64,000 nucleotides of DNA from Artemia franciscana (GCF_032884065.1 NC_088879.1:18172489-18236488); one strand, 5' to 3'. Positions 1 to 62,900 are shown, counted from the first letter of the stretch. Made by a program: numbers and translations. Notes: generated by a model not told the origin, from the letters alone.

Positions 1-209
1 GTTATTATTGCATTTGGTTCAGAAGAGAGGGTCAGCTGAATTGTTACTTTATTCAACCCTTAACGAAAGGTAATTTTTCTGAGGGTGAATAGGGTGAAAA
101 GCACAGGATCTATATTTATAAATCACAGTGCTTCTGGAAGGAGGGCCCCCTAATATTCTATAAGAATTGATCTTCCATGTGTGCAAATATAACTGCCTAG
201 TCTGTCTCC

Positions 210-490
210 TATATGCTACTACAAACAGCTCACTGCAGCCCCAAGCCACCCGAGGCCAACACAGCTACGGTTGCTCCCCTCCATCTCAATCTATTCAAAG
301 CCTCCTTCTTTCCACCCTCCCAAGAAGTTACCTTTTCCCTTAAATATTCTCTAACAACATCCTTCCATATCATTCAGGGACCAGTTTCCTTTCGTTCGGT
401 CCTAGATGGTTGTCCTACAAACACAATCGTTGGCAATCGGTCATCCCTCATCTGAAGAATATGTCTTAGCCATATCGTCGTTTTTATCAT
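210..490 (-). mobile_element. 3' end of an RTE-like LINE, decayed
   Basis: Read on the minus strand, this matches the 3' end of the LINE at 9437-12469, including the stretch equal to its 'CVGLRRLGAAVSY' C-terminus and the upstream 'RLP..V' region. Several stops and frame changes make it non-coding. Its plus-strand open frame at 213-455 is only the antisense of this fragment. Confidence 0.7.
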
Positions 491-1480
491 TATAGCCCTA
501 AAAATCGGTGTATACTCAAGCATTTTACTGTATAAAATATATGTTTTACTGGAATAAAATATATGAAACTGGAATAAGATATTTAGTGGAATAAAATAAA
601 TCAAAGTTTTGATTACAAGTCTTACCCAAATCTACTAAGGCATGCTCAGTGGGAACTATATCTAGCCCAAATATGGTATACATTATTTTTTACTAGAATC
701 CAGTTAAATGGGAGATTCCAAGCATTATAATTAGGGATTTCAAGTATTACAATTCAAGCACTACTGACATTTTGAAAACTTTTGAAATATAAACATAGAA
801 AGGAAGTTCAAATGTTTGCCATGCATTCATAATGTATTAACTGTTTCACCTGAAGTTCGTATAGTTTATTTTCTGTTGCAACCGGGAAGGAAGGTGAGTG
901 CTGAAATACTATTAAATTCAAATTTTCATGTGAAGCTTGGATTCTGGTCATTGCACCTGTGGCAAAGATCAAAAGGAAAGCATAACATGTTGAAAATCTA
1001 TTCATCAATTTCTTGTAACAATTTGAATTTATATTATGGTAGACATACTTGACAACTTGAAAACTCCTTTTTTACAATTCCAATTTGGGTAATTTAATGT
1101 AGTTGGGCTACAATTTTAGGTTCAAAGTTCCAAAGCTTTAAAATAAATTATAACATTCTCATCTGAATTGACGGGATTAAAACATAGAACTTTACATTGC
1201 GCAACAAGTGTAACTTTAGTTTCGTAGACCGTAGTTTTTCGTACTACGTAGTTTACGTACGTAGTTTACGTACTTACGTACTTTACGTAGAACTCATGAC
1301 TATAGCGGTGGTGCTGTAGATAAAGACGGTGCATTGAGATGAGAAACTTTGTGATCTCTATTGTGTTCTAAGAGGGTTTGTTAAACCTGCAACCAATTGA
1401 AATACTGAGCTCAAACTTTGGGTCTGGCGATTATTATGACCTCGATTAGGGGTTGGGGTAGGGTTGATTTTTTTTTAAAT
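491..1480. other. no gene recognised
   Basis: AT-rich sequence with short open frames on both strands and no recognisable domain. The only structured part is the ACGTA-rich block listed separately. Confidence 0.5.
1225..1290. repeat. ACGTA/TACGTA palindromic cluster
   Basis: Short direct and inverted copies of TACGTA and GTAGTTTACGTAC are packed into about 65 bases, so the segment can fold on itself. It may be a decayed terminal repeat or a slipped microsatellite. No function can be assigned. Confidence 0.5.
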
Positions 1481-1489
1481 GACTATGAA

Positions 1490-2060
1490 CTTTCCCTACG
1501 TATTCTCTCTTCTTTTTATAACCACTCTGTTCTTTTCCTGAAACTTTATCTTAACCGTGTTCTTCTCTAATAAGTATAATCATGCAAAGTAATTTGCTTC
1601 CCACAAAAATTGGTCTAATGTCTCTGTAACTATCACACTCACATTTATGACCTGGCCTAGAGGCATTAAAGAAGGTTTTCTTAAAATAGCTACGTTTAAC
1701 CCGAAAGTATTCTCTCCCCCTCCTAGACCCATGCGTTCTTCTCTTAAAAATTTATCTTAAGCGTCTTCTACTCTAATAAGTATCCCATTGCTAAGCAGTT
1801 CTCATCTCACAGAAACCAAGCCAATGCCTCCGTAATTACCGCACTCGCTCTTGTTACCTTTCTCATAACTCAGTTTAATTACAGCTTTCCTAAGATCTCT
1901 AGGTACTTTCTCTTTTCAAAACCATATTCGCAATCTTCAGTAGTTTATCCCTTATTTTACAATCACTATATTTTGAAAATTCGTTTGCCACACCATCAGC
2001 ATCCGAGGCCTTTTTCCATTCCTCTTAGGGTTGTCTCTAGCTCCTATTTGGAAAATAAAT
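1490..2060 (-). mobile_element. LINE reverse transcriptase fragments, two partial overlapping copies
   Basis: The minus-strand reading of about 1700-2060 matches the N-terminal reverse transcriptase part of the LINE at 11000-11250 (motifs equivalent to 'KLLKI.NM' and 'KKGDKSEC.NY.GI.LVSV'). About 1490-1690 repeats part of the same segment in more decayed form. Both carry stops. Together with 2180-2640 this is one broken minus-strand copy. Confidence 0.65.
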
Positions 2061-2179
2061 AATATTTTATATCCAAATTGTGATTTTTTTTTCTAAATCA
2101 TATATTACAACTATCTATTGCTAATTGTGGCTTTTTCCCTATCTTTCACGGGAAAAAGTCTAGCCGGCCGCTTCTTCTC

Positions 2180-2640
2180 AATTTTTTACATGTCTATACA
2201 AAGTCTAACTACTATGTCATCCGGCTACATTTTCCAGATACCTTGCATTTTTATTCATGCCCTCCATTTCAGATCTCCTTACTTCTAACTTCAATTCCCT
2301 TACTTCTTCCTTTTCTTTCTTTTTATTGTCGTATGATCTATCTCTTAGAAAATTACTGTACAAACCTCTTTTCTCTTCTGCTAAACGTAAACTGTTTTCA
2401 CTAATATTCCCATCTGCGTTTTCAGCTTCTCACAATATGATATCTTCTACCATGTTGCTAATTATTTTGTTAAAGTTGTTGGATCCATTTTCGACATTGT
2501 CAAGTTTTATCTCTCCAGTTTCATATTCTACTGTTACTGGATGTAGAATACCTTCAATCTTCTCACAGTAACGTCCTTAGGCATCTTTTAAAGCCCTAGG
2601 TAGTCGAAAACTAAAACTATTTTTACTGCTTTCCAGAAGA
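2180..2640 (-). mobile_element. LINE endonuclease-RT linker fragment
   Basis: The minus strand encodes a decayed version of the linker region of the LINE at 10380-10700. Recognisable pieces are 'LDNVE.G.NNF', 'RGLY.N.L.DRSY.NK' and 'R.EME.M'. It continues in order with the RT fragment at 1490-2060, so both belong to one copy. Frame breaks make it non-functional. Confidence 0.75.
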
Positions 2641-4203
2641 AAAGAGGCAACAGCTTAAATGTTTTTTTTTTGCTGATTTAGGGATTTTTACTTAATTGTA
2701 AAAGTAACTATTTTATAAAAATGTTTTTTTTTGTTTTTTATTTGGAGCGAGCCTTGATCTGGAATATTTACCATTCGAATGATTTATTGATATTCCAAAG
2801 AAACTCTCTTGGCAAAGTAAAAGTTATCCTGCAAAAATAACTCTAAGTCACTTTAAAAACAATAAAAATAAAACTTTGGGAAAGCAGAGCTGTAATAATA
2901 GGGAACTATTCCTACACGTATAACACATTCAAAGAAAAAACTTTGTTTAGCCTTTGAAATTTCTTTCGTATGTAAGAAGTGTAATTTTGTGTAGTAATTA
3001 AACCTTTTGATACCTATATTTTAAAAAAAATGTTGTTGCCCAGTAACACATAACAAGTATTTTTGTCTGGTAAGTTTTCATAGATCTGAGGTAAGTTTTG
3101 AAAAAAAAAGCCACAAAAACTTGAAGATAACCGCAATAATGGCAATTATTCTTATTGCGGTAACAAAAGTTGCAGTCATCGAAGAACGATTTGAAAAAAA
3201 AAATCTTGGTATGCGAGTTTCGAATTTTGTAACCGATAACTCTGAACCTGCTAATTGCCTTCATTCTGGAAATAGTGACGGTTGGAGTGTGCATGATAGT
3301 TTAACATGATGCCCAAGCCAAGTAGTTGCGGTGAAAGACGAATATTCTTACTGCTGTTATTTACCATGTTATTACTAAACTTCAATTTACTCCTCCCCCC
3401 CATCCATACCTAATAACCTAATAGCCTAATTTATACATAAAATTTTCCTCTTTAAAAAAATAGAATCTTATTAGTGCTTGCTATAAAAAAATAGGGAAGA
3501 AAAGCAAAAAGAAAGTATTTCAGTGTTTTGCCAGATTTTTAACTTCGGCACCCAGACTATAAGAAATTCATATTTTTCTGACAAATTTAAAAAAAAGATA
3601 TGTTTAGTTTTAACAAGGAGGTGAAGTGTTTTTAGTTCCATTCTTAAATGGTTATGATGTCAATTCGAGTTGTCTCAAAATGAAATTATTGAACATTTTC
3701 AAAGTTGTCCTCAATGCCCACTAATAGGGATATTTGTCATTTACTTTAGAGGTAGTCGATGGAATTTTTGAAAATATAAAATTTTGTAATAATCATTTAT
3801 TTTTTAGTTGAAGAATACTTAACATACATATTGGCTTCTAATGCTTCCTTTAGTTGGATAAAAACTTGCCAAATAACTCTTTAAGATTTGAACAGTTTTA
3901 AAAAGCTTAATTTTTGTTTTCCAAAAGACCTAATTTTTTATACTGTTTGGATTCCGAAGGTTTAAAGTTAAAATGGGTTGCCATTGAAATTTTTAAGTTG
4001 CGCCAAGTTTCTCCAAAGGGGTAATTTGTACGCCGTAGGGCTAATATGTTCTCTTGTGACATGGTCTACATTATATGTAAGAAAGAGAATAAAAATAAAG
4101 AGAGTTTTCAAAGTTGGAAGAATTTAATTATTAGTAGAATACAAAATAAAATATATGCTAACTTAACAAATAGTAACACTAATCATTATTTTATAATGCT
4201 AGG
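2641..4203. other. AT-rich sequence, no gene recognised
   Basis: Homopolymer A/T runs and short open frames, including 3121-3309 on plus and 2998-3294 on minus. Neither shows a domain, a convincing start context or splice sites. I see no repeat family member here. Confidence 0.5.
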
Positions 4204-5310
4204 ATAAAACAAGCAATTGCTAATCTACAGGATGAATTTGTAATTGTGCCAGTGGAAATAGCTAATAAAAATTTTGCCATAGTTTGTCAGAAGCTGTATT
4301 CTGATGTCTTAACAAGGGAGTTATGCACGACTAATGTTTACAAAAAGGTGAATTTAGAGGATGAAAATTTAATTGAAAAAACTGAAGAAATGCTTTTTAA
4401 AAAATTTAATATTAGAATTAATGACAATGATAAAAAGTTCCCTTTGCTACATTGGACTGTCAAATTTCATAAGAATCCCCCTAAACTACGGTTTATTGCT
4501 GGAGCAGCTAGATGTCCAACCCGCATTGCTGCTACTGACCTCTCTTTAATTTTAAAGGAAACTATAAATAAACTTAAAACCAGTTGTTCTGGTATTAAAA
4601 ACTTTTCGAATTTTAATCCATACTGGGGTGTTAATAATTCACTGCAGGTGATAAACTCTTTAACAATGGTCTCAGCTAAAAGAATTGAGTCTTTTGATTT
4701 TGCGACAATGTATACTAAATTATCACTTAATGTAGTGTTAGAAAATTTAGAAACGCTTGTCAAGAAATCTTTCCTCTTATCTAGCAAGAGGTTCTTAAAA
4801 ATATACACTTATAATAAAAAAGCTATATGGACAAACTGCTTTAAGACTACAGTTAGCTCGAGATGTTACAGCTTAGATATGATTTTTGATTTATTAGAAT
4901 TTGTTTTATATGATACTTATATAAGATTTGACGGTAATTTTTACAAGCAAATCGTGAGAATTCCCATGGGGGGAGGGAATACCAGCCCATTTATAGCTGA
5001 CTTGTTTTTAAGTCAACTCGAATATAAATATATGATGGATAAGAATAATCTAAATAATTTAAAACGTGTTTTGTCAAATAATGAAAGATATTTAGATGAT
5101 ATTTTGGTTTTAAATTATAAGGAATTTATTGATATGTCTAAGAATATATATCCATCAGAGCTTACTCTTGAACCTAGTAATGGCATTGGTCTAGAAGATC
5201 ATTTTTTAGATTTGAATATTAATATTTCTGATAATAATTAATTAGGTTTTAAAATGTATAATAAAACGGATGATTTGAATTTTGAAGTGATTAATTTCCC
5301 GTTCCCTTAA
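4204..5310 (+). mobile_element. Penelope-like element reverse transcriptase, 5' truncated
   Basis: A frame open from 4204 to the TAA at 5239 encodes about 345 residues of a reverse transcriptase. It has 'FDFATMYTKLSL' (motif A), 'IPMGGGNTSPFIADLFL' (motif B) and 'RYLDDILVL' (motif C, the YLDD box), followed by 'YPSELTLE' and 'FLDLNINI'. This motif set and wording is typical of Penelope-like retroelements rather than LINEs. Past the stop the frame continues with 'MYNKTDDLNFEVINFPFP', so the TAA at 5239 is an inactivating mutation and a second stop follows at 5308. No GIY-YIG endonuclease is visible downstream. The N-terminal part is missing, so this is a dead fragment. Family assignment is from motif reading only. 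Confidence 0.8.
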
Positions 5311-5414
5311 AGTAATATGCACTCAAATATCACATATTCAGCATTTTACTCACAGTTACTTAGATATGCAAGGATTTGTAGTAATATATTGATTTTAAAA
5401 ATAGATATGAAATT

Positions 5415-5900
5415 TTAAGGCAAAAATCTAATCAACCAAGATTGAATCATGTATTTTACAAACGATGTCTTCTGTAACTGACGATGCGATGCTAGCCCTG
5501 TAGAAGTTACCGTGCTCAAGTTGTCACAAACCCTTTGTTCAATTTCATTTCTCAAACCGCTTCGTGGATTTTCAAGTTCTTTTTGAGCATTGTCCACAAC
5601 GGAGGCAAGAGAAGCCTGATCCAAGTTTAACTTTTCTAAGTAAATATCCGGAAAAGTTGTAACTTCGCTGAATACATTTGCTACTCCTGTGTTTTTTTTC
5701 TTCACAGCTTCATCAAAGTTTTCTTGGTATGGTTCAAGCTGAGATTCTTGAACCCTTAATACCTCATGCGTGCCGTAACAGAAAACAGTGTAGTGTTATC
5801 CGTTTTTCTTTTGAACAGTATCCACAATTCGAACCGGCCATTTTGGATATCCTTTGAATTTTACAAACGCTAGTCCTCTAATTTCGAATCCTCCAGGCAT
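5415..5900 (-). pseudogene. PWWP-domain protein pseudogene
   Basis: On the minus strand an ATG at 5900-5898 opens a 161-codon frame broken by one TAA at 5798-5796 (codon 35). The N-terminus reads 'GLAFVKFKGYPKWPVRIV' then, after the stop, 'HYTVFCYGTHEV' and 'LEPYQENF'. This is the PWWP fold of chromatin readers of the HDGF/LEDGF type: the PKWP core, an FxGTHE strand and an L.PY segment are all present. The rest (about residues 70-161) is hydrophilic and unrecognised. There is no intron within the domain, which suggests a retrocopy or a transposon-captured domain. It abuts the Penelope-like fragment tail to tail. The single stop could also be a sequencing error, so a live intronless gene is not excluded. 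Confidence 0.7.
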
Positions 5901-6469
5901 ATCGGATAATTAAAAAAAATACCTTTTAATTGCCTTTCTTATTTACAGACGTGCCAGCTTTCGTCTGTTTCTCATTAAATTTATCCAGAGAAAGTATCCA
6001 AAAGATTTAATTTCTTCGTCACTGAATAATTAGATCCAGTACTTTTACAAAACATATAAGTTTGCTCTATTGCGTAACACTGAAATCACTATTCAAAGTA
6101 TAATCTTTTTTCAACACTGGTTAACTTAACTGGACGAAGTCTGAATGAATACTGAAAACGAAAATGAACGAATACTGAAAATATACTACACACTTATACT
6201 ATTTGGTATTTTAGGCCTTAAATTCAAGCTATAAAAATGTGTGATTTACATAACGCTTAGTTTAGAGTGCCTATGCATCAATGAAAGAAAGAAAAGGCAG
6301 ACAATGCAATGTATCTCGAATGTGTCCATAGAAAGTTGACATCTAGTTTATAGAGATACAAAAACTATCAAATTTTATACAATAAAAGAAAGACACCAAC
6401 CATCCCATTTCCTTTCACATCTTTACTTACGTGTTAAGTTTTCAAGTCCTATTTGTCTTTCCATTATAG
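5901..6469. other. no gene recognised; ends in a 3' splice site
   Basis: AT-rich sequence ending in a pyrimidine-rich tract and AG at 6468-6469, which is the acceptor of the first visible host exon. I looked for the preceding Ig exon (first Ig cysteine, exon ending in phase 1) and did not find it. Confidence 0.5.
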
Positions 6470-56652
<50,183 letters not shown>

Positions 56653-59323
56653 TTGATTTAGGTGATTGCTTGCAAGAATTTCTTTGTGAATTTGATATTC
56701 GGACGTCCTAATTGTCCATAATCAGATTAACTTTTATTTGGTATTGTGGTGAAAAAGAATCACTTTATAAATCCTAAAACAATATATTTTGAAATAATTG
56801 AAAAGTCTAACATTTTATCTGGCTCGATCCAGGTGTCAGTTATCCGAATAAATATGGATCACACCAAAAAGAAAACACATAGTGTATGAGCTAGAAAGCA
56901 CAGCACAGCTAGCAGTATCAGAACAAAAAGGGAGGAATAGAAAGCTTTTCATAGGTCAGTCTGAATGCGGAACAAGTACCTAAGAGGCCCATAGAAAGAG
57001 GAAGAAGGAAGGAGAGAAAGGGAAGGGAAGAACATCAAAAAGATATTCTCTTGGGGTGGGGTATTTTGACAGAAAAATACATTCATCTCAAATATATTAA
57101 GTTGTTCTTCAAGTGTTACAGAATTTAGCCTATCTTATTCCCCCACTTACATCACTTGTCCATTTTTTTTAATTATTATTTGACAATTTATTATAAATCA
57201 AAAAAAAATTATTTCTTTCTTTTCAGCCATAAATGGAACCTGTTTTTGATATACTTCATTTTGTTTCTTTTGTAGTTTATAACAAAAACATTTATAATAA
57301 AAAAAATGACTAAAAAAAAATTTCAGTGCTTTGTTGTCGTAGCTTATTTGTAGATTTAGGAGGAAACAAGACTATTTATTTCGGGCCTAGATCAGACTAC
57401 TTTTGGAATTGACCCTGATAAATCCTCACTGAGGAAACAAATAGAATAGTTATCCATATATGATGAATCACTATTCCTCTGGCTTAAGGAATAAAAGCCA
57501 CGCAAAAAAATATCTCATCTAAAATTTTAATACAGCTGAATTCACAGCAATCATGGTTGTTCTTCTCAGTTTATTAGAAAAAACTGAATAATTTATAATT
57601 GTATATTAAATATTGAGCTGGAAGTCTTGAAGTTAATATTTGACTGTGAGAATTTTTTTTTCTTATGATATTATGGTGATTCACTGCAATATTCAGGCAA
57701 AGCAGGTGTGCTGTTTCGGAGTAGGCGAGGAAAATAATGCTCTAACAGATAAAACTAATACAAGCAGCATTAAGGCTTCAAAAGGAGGTGCATTGAAAAA
57801 CTGTGACGTTCTTTCCAACAATTGTAAGCACTTTTCCCTTCTTCTAAAAAGTATTTACAGAGTGTTGTCCCAACTCCCAATTTCACAGAGAAAATTCTTC
57901 TGAAAATATTTTAGCAGTACTTAAAAATGTAAAACGAAGGAAATGTATATCTGAACAGACATATGGAAAGAATGCAGATTTCCAAAAATAACCTTGAAAT
58001 TTCTAAGAATAGCTTGGAATCAAATTTCGAGATTTGTCTTTTATTTTGCTTTGACCGACTTTACTTTTTTTTTCTCCTGTATAAAGTGAGGATGGCAAAA
58101 TGGAGGTACCAGACGAGAAATGTGCTTTTAGTTTTCTGTTTCTCACTGGCAGGAAAGTATTCCTCATTTATTTGTTTGATATTTCTTTTTTTCATATCTT
58201 TTGTATTCAGTTTCATTTTTAGACCTTATTTATAAGATAATTTGTAAGGCTAATACAGACATATTCCAGTTTTTGTTGAGTAATGAATATACTTGGACTT
58301 TTAATGAACAAGTGTTTATCTTAATGAACAAGAACCTCTTCTTCTTATCTTTGTTTTCCTTTGAACACGTGAGTACATTTGCAGTGTTATGTTTTCTTTT
58401 CTTTTGTTAAGTCTTTATTATCACAATTAAGGGATTTTTGATTGAGTAGGCAATTGTTATGATTTTGTTTAATAAAATTTAAGTCGTGCAAATTTACATA
58501 TTTCTCACTTTTTTAATTGAAACTACTGTTCAACAAATAGGAAGGGTTTCATAAGGAAAATTTCTTGAACTAAATTTTTCTGTGGTCACACATGATTAAT
58601 GAAAATAAAAATAAAAACAGGATTATTGGAAGACACTTATGTAGTCTAATAACATATAGGAAATTCTTGTTTAATTAGGTGTTCTAAATAAAACCACCGG
58701 CTCAAAATTTTTATTCAAAGAAACTTTCAAAAAGTTTTAATTCATATTACGTAGAAAAATTATAGTGAACACACTTTGACCGCGATTCCACTATGCTTTA
58801 CCCCCAATCTCCCTTAATGCTCATATATGTCGCCCAAATTATTTATGTGCCACGTGTTTTTCCGATTCTTGCTTTCATCACAGTTTATTCAATTTACGGG
58901 TACACGGGTTGATCAAGGCAATTAAAAACAAGTATTTTCTTTAAAATTCCCATTACGTAGCACATTAAGTGAGGTAAAATTCAAGAAAATGACTTCTAAT
59001 GCAATTTTTGACAATCATTGTGAGTAAATAGCAGCCTTTTCCCACACAAGACTGGATGAAGAAAAATTCCCCTTTTTTGTTTGTTTCACAAGTTAGCTAA
59101 GAAAATATCGGCATGCAAAACCTCTGTTTAAGATCTTAAAAAAGAGTTAAATAAAATATGAAACTATTTTTTACTATTCTCAATATGATCCAGCTATATC
59201 TCAAATGCAGCACTACTTGAATCTCATTAACTAATTTAATTAAAAATATTAACAAGATGTTTCAATTGAAGCATAATTGAAGCTACTATAAAAATATTAT
59301 AAAACAAACGCTTAGAAACTTAC
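56653..59323. other. 3' UTR and intergenic sequence
   Basis: No strong gene. A weak candidate plus-strand exon is 57697-57822: acceptor 'CAATATTCAG', then 'AKQVCCFGVGEENNALTD', donor 'ATT|GTAAGC'. It has coding-like composition but no recognised domain and no partner exon. The frames at 57963-58410 are T-rich and incidental. Confidence 0.4.
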
Positions 59324-59362
59324 GTAAACTGCAGCAGCCAAAACAATCATGCGTGTTTTCAT
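59324..59362 (-). CDS. possible first coding exon with signal peptide start
   Basis: The minus strand reads ATG at 59362-59360 in context CAAC-ATG, encoding 'MKTRMIVLAAAVY', directly followed by a consensus donor GTAAGT (59323-59318). A short first exon ending inside the signal peptide is the usual layout of arthropod cuticle-protein and other secreted-protein genes. A TATATA-like box lies about 115 bases upstream. The second exon was not found toward lower coordinates; no minus-strand frame of notable length exists between 54,000 and 59,300. Confidence 0.45.
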
Positions 59363-59439
59363 GTTGATCAAGGTTGAACCACAGCTTAGATACCAATACA
59401 GTTATGAAAACTCGATTTATGTTTGGGACACAGTGCGCC

Positions 59440-59520
59440 GGAGCGATGCTAGCGGCTGGAGACAGGAAACTGGTATTGGTATATAACTGGTAACAGGAAA
59501 CTGGTATTGGTATCTAAAGA
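59440..59520. repeat. short direct duplication
   Basis: 'ACAGGAAACTGGTATTGGTAT' occurs twice, at about 59462 and 59493, upstream of the possible first exon. Confidence 0.7.
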
Positions 59521-59744
59521 ATTTTCAAATTCCAAGAATTTGTTGATGTTGCTGTAGAAGAACATTAGAAAGGATACTATATGAACACTAATGAATCCGG
59601 ATACTTTTTAGACTAAAGAAGTGATATTGGAGATGATCGGCCATGCCTGATTGGGTTGAAGTTCCTTTGATGCCCCAAATAGGTTCTCCTAAGAATGTAG
59701 TCATATAATAGCTATCAAAGTGTTTTGAATTTTCACTATTTCCT

Positions 59745-59859
<115 letters not shown>

Positions 59860-60011
59860 ATTTTAAGTATGTAGCTCAAAGTTTTCAATACTTTCCAGCA
59901 ACGTGTCTTAGTAGAGATAAACTTATTTATTTAGAAGTAAACATTTGTTGCATATTACCTGTGCCCCAACTGGCTAGCCAGTCCTTAAGGATATTCGCAA
60001 GAAATCATACA

Positions 60012-60209
60012 GTGGCGTCAATTAGAAGGGGGCAAGAGAGGAGATTTATCTCCTAGATTGAAAAAAGACCCTTTTTGGGATATTTTATTAAAAATGTTTT
60101 TTTGCATTTTCACTAAAGAAATTGATCAAACGAATTTCCTGCTTCCCCTAGATTTTGACAATTAAATTATGACCCTCTCTAAATTTTCGAGAATTGGCGC
60201 CGCTAAAAA
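60012..60209. mobile_element. possible small inverted-repeat element (MITE-like)
   Basis: The left end CAGTGGCGTCAATTA and right end AATTGGCGCCGCT are imperfect inverted copies about 195 bases apart. No target duplication is clear. A similar left end occurs at 50019. Confidence 0.35.
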
Positions 60210-62559
60210 CAACAGAAGAACTTAATAAGCATCTCCTGTAATAAAATATCTCCCGTAATGTGATCTTTGTAAATGTTTAACCTCACAAAAAATGGTCGTC
60301 CAAACAGCTCAAATACCGTGATGCAAAAATTTTGCATAGTGTTATGAATAGTTTTTTATTTTAATAAAAAAAAAGAAATCTATTATTACAGGGGTAATTG
60401 ATAAACAAATCTTGCATCAAGTTTATCCAGGATACCAGGACCCTTATAGCAACAAATTTGCACATTTCCATCAATAGCAAACAATATTCATACTAACAAT
60501 GAACAATCTGCCTCTGATTTTCCAACCCATCCCACCCCCCACTACTTAACGAAAGTTGGTCAAATTTCGGGTAACAAATGTGTTCAGAAATTACTAACAA
60601 GTTGAAAACAGCCAAGCTTGAGCAATAAACTTGAATGTTAATATTTTTATGTGGAACTTTGGAAATGAACTTGAATATAACTATTTTATCAATAACTGAT
60701 TCGAGAACGCAAACCTTGTTTTACTTAGAAGCAAAGAATAATAAGCCTTTTTGCTGGTCAGGGAAAGTAAAATAATTAAATTTTAGCTAACAGCTCTCAG
60801 AAACACATCTTGTGGAAAAGGAATTATAAAAAATACAAACTCACAAAAAAAAAGAAAAAAATCAGCATAGCTTACTAGGCAATTCATGAAGGCATTTGTG
60901 AAAAGCCAACAAAGAACGGAGCCCTCGTCTTCTTCTCTGCAGTTTTCCAATAGAAAATCTCCCCCCAGCTGGTGTTGGGAATACATCAGCGCTATGTGAT
61001 GGGATTATTTTTGTTGTGAATGGTAAATGTCTGACCAACAGGCTTAGTAAATTGGCTTTTCCGATACTTACTTTTTATTCCGATTTAGCTTCATCGAGTT
61101 TGAGGGGCTTTAGGCTCTTTGTCTACCGCAGTGTATTGCTGGCTAGATCTCTGGCTCCCTTATTACGAAATTGACTTATTATGAAGTTAAAATCAAGCCC
61201 ACAGCGCTACCACAGTACGTATGACAATTCAATGTGGTTCTATCACTGCAAATCATAGTTTGAGCGATAGCTAGAAGCGTATCAAAACTGAAGCACAGCT
61301 CATTGTGACCAAGATTTTAAAAATACGTTTAAAAGAAACTATCTAGCGAGAAAAAAACTATTTTTAACTAGTCCGAGCACTCAAGATGGTGTAGTCCTGT
61401 GATTGAACTAAGACAAATTCCCAAAGGTCTTGGTGCCAACCAGCATTGGCAAAAAATTGAAAACTTAGATGAATTTTTTGGACTAGTTACGTAAAAAGTC
61501 CTGATGCTGGACTTCCATTTACAATATTAGCCACATATTTGTAATTAACAGCCTCAAAATCCTTCGATACCAGCTTTGAAGAACATCAGCCACTAACCAT
61601 GAATATAAAATTAATTTATTTTGATATTGGGCTTCTACATAAGCCTTGTTTCTGCCAGAGCCATTCAAAGAGGGGGAAAAACCATGGAAGCTACCCAGGC
61701 ACAGTGGCTGGGTGGTTGCCCACTTTGTTCAAGTTGTTCACTTTGATTCGGCTTAATTTGCTTGCTTTTGAGTCGGGAAACAAGGGTTTTGCAATCAATT
61801 TTTCCTCCAGCAGCCTCACCTAGGAAGGGCTCTCGAAACTGCAGTCATCGCCTTGAAAGTCATGAAGTTGGAAAAAACTAAATCAAAATGAGCCAATATG
61901 GACACAACATGTTTATATTTTTAAGGTTGGGCCAGGGGAGGGTATTCTGCTTGATAACAAGAACCCTAAAATTATGCTTTCTAGTTCACTTGATTGATCA
62001 ACGACTGAAATACTTTAAAACATCTTTAGTTTTGAAATGAAGGATGTTGGTTAAAGTCAAAGAATCAGTGTCCAGTTTTTGGCGATGCAATAACAGACCA
62101 AGGAATGGTTAGTTTTTCCAGTTAAGACACATTATCAAACACTATTTGTTTAATTTGTTTCGGACCTAGCAGAGTCACTTGATTCTTAAATACCTTTCCA
62201 ACATGTAAACATGCAGATCAATATACGCCACAAATCCTGGCTTTAATGAGGTATAATACATATATTATTCAATTTGACTTTTCCATAGAGCCTATGTTTA
62301 TACATGTCTATTCGGATAGTAATTATGCCGATAAAATTACAATACTCATCGCATACTAGTATTTGTCAACCTCAAAACTCTGAAATACTAAATTAATTAG
62401 GAAATGTTTACTTACCATGTTCTGTGTTACGACAATCATCTGATCGATTAATATCATTTTCTAAGTTATTCGTAAAAATCATGAGTTCGAAGACGTAAAA
62501 GGAATTTAAATGTATGAAACAAAAGGACGACTCACGTCCCTTATAAGCATTAAATAAAA
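60210..62559. other. intergenic sequence, no gene recognised
   Basis: Small frames at 60783-60986 (minus) and 61599-61823 (plus) have no domain or splice pattern. Confidence 0.45.
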
Positions 62560-62900
62560 AAAAAGTTTTTTTTTCAACTGGAAGTAAGGAGTAATATTAA
62601 AACGAAAAGAAACTGTTACGTATACTACGGGGGTGCCCTTTCCTCAACACCTCACTCTTCAGGCTAAAGTTTTTCCTTATTTTTGAAAAAGTTACTTATT
62701 GTAATAATTTAACGACCTTGTGTTTCAAGAGTCACTTTTAAAGAATTGCAACAAAATTCTAACTTTACCGTAAACAGCGAGATATTGAAGAGAGGAGAAC
62801 CCCTCTCGTATACGTAAAAAATTCTGTTTTTCTTAAATTTAATATTACTCCTTACTTTCAGTTGAAAAATCTGTTTTTTAATTTAATTTATGATTGTTTC
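62560..62900. repeat. fold-back family member, diverged
   Basis: Same layout as 28199-28495: A/T head 'TTTTTTTTCAACTGGAAGTAAGG', 'CTCCTTACTTTCAGTTGAAAA' at the far end, and 'CTCACTCTT' against 'AACAGCGAGAT' inside. Arms are more diverged. Confidence 0.7.

Noticed and set aside
61680..61815. tRNA-like or SINE-like segment (GTGGCTGGGTGGTTGCC)
   Set aside because: No B box or paired stems; similarity too weak to call.
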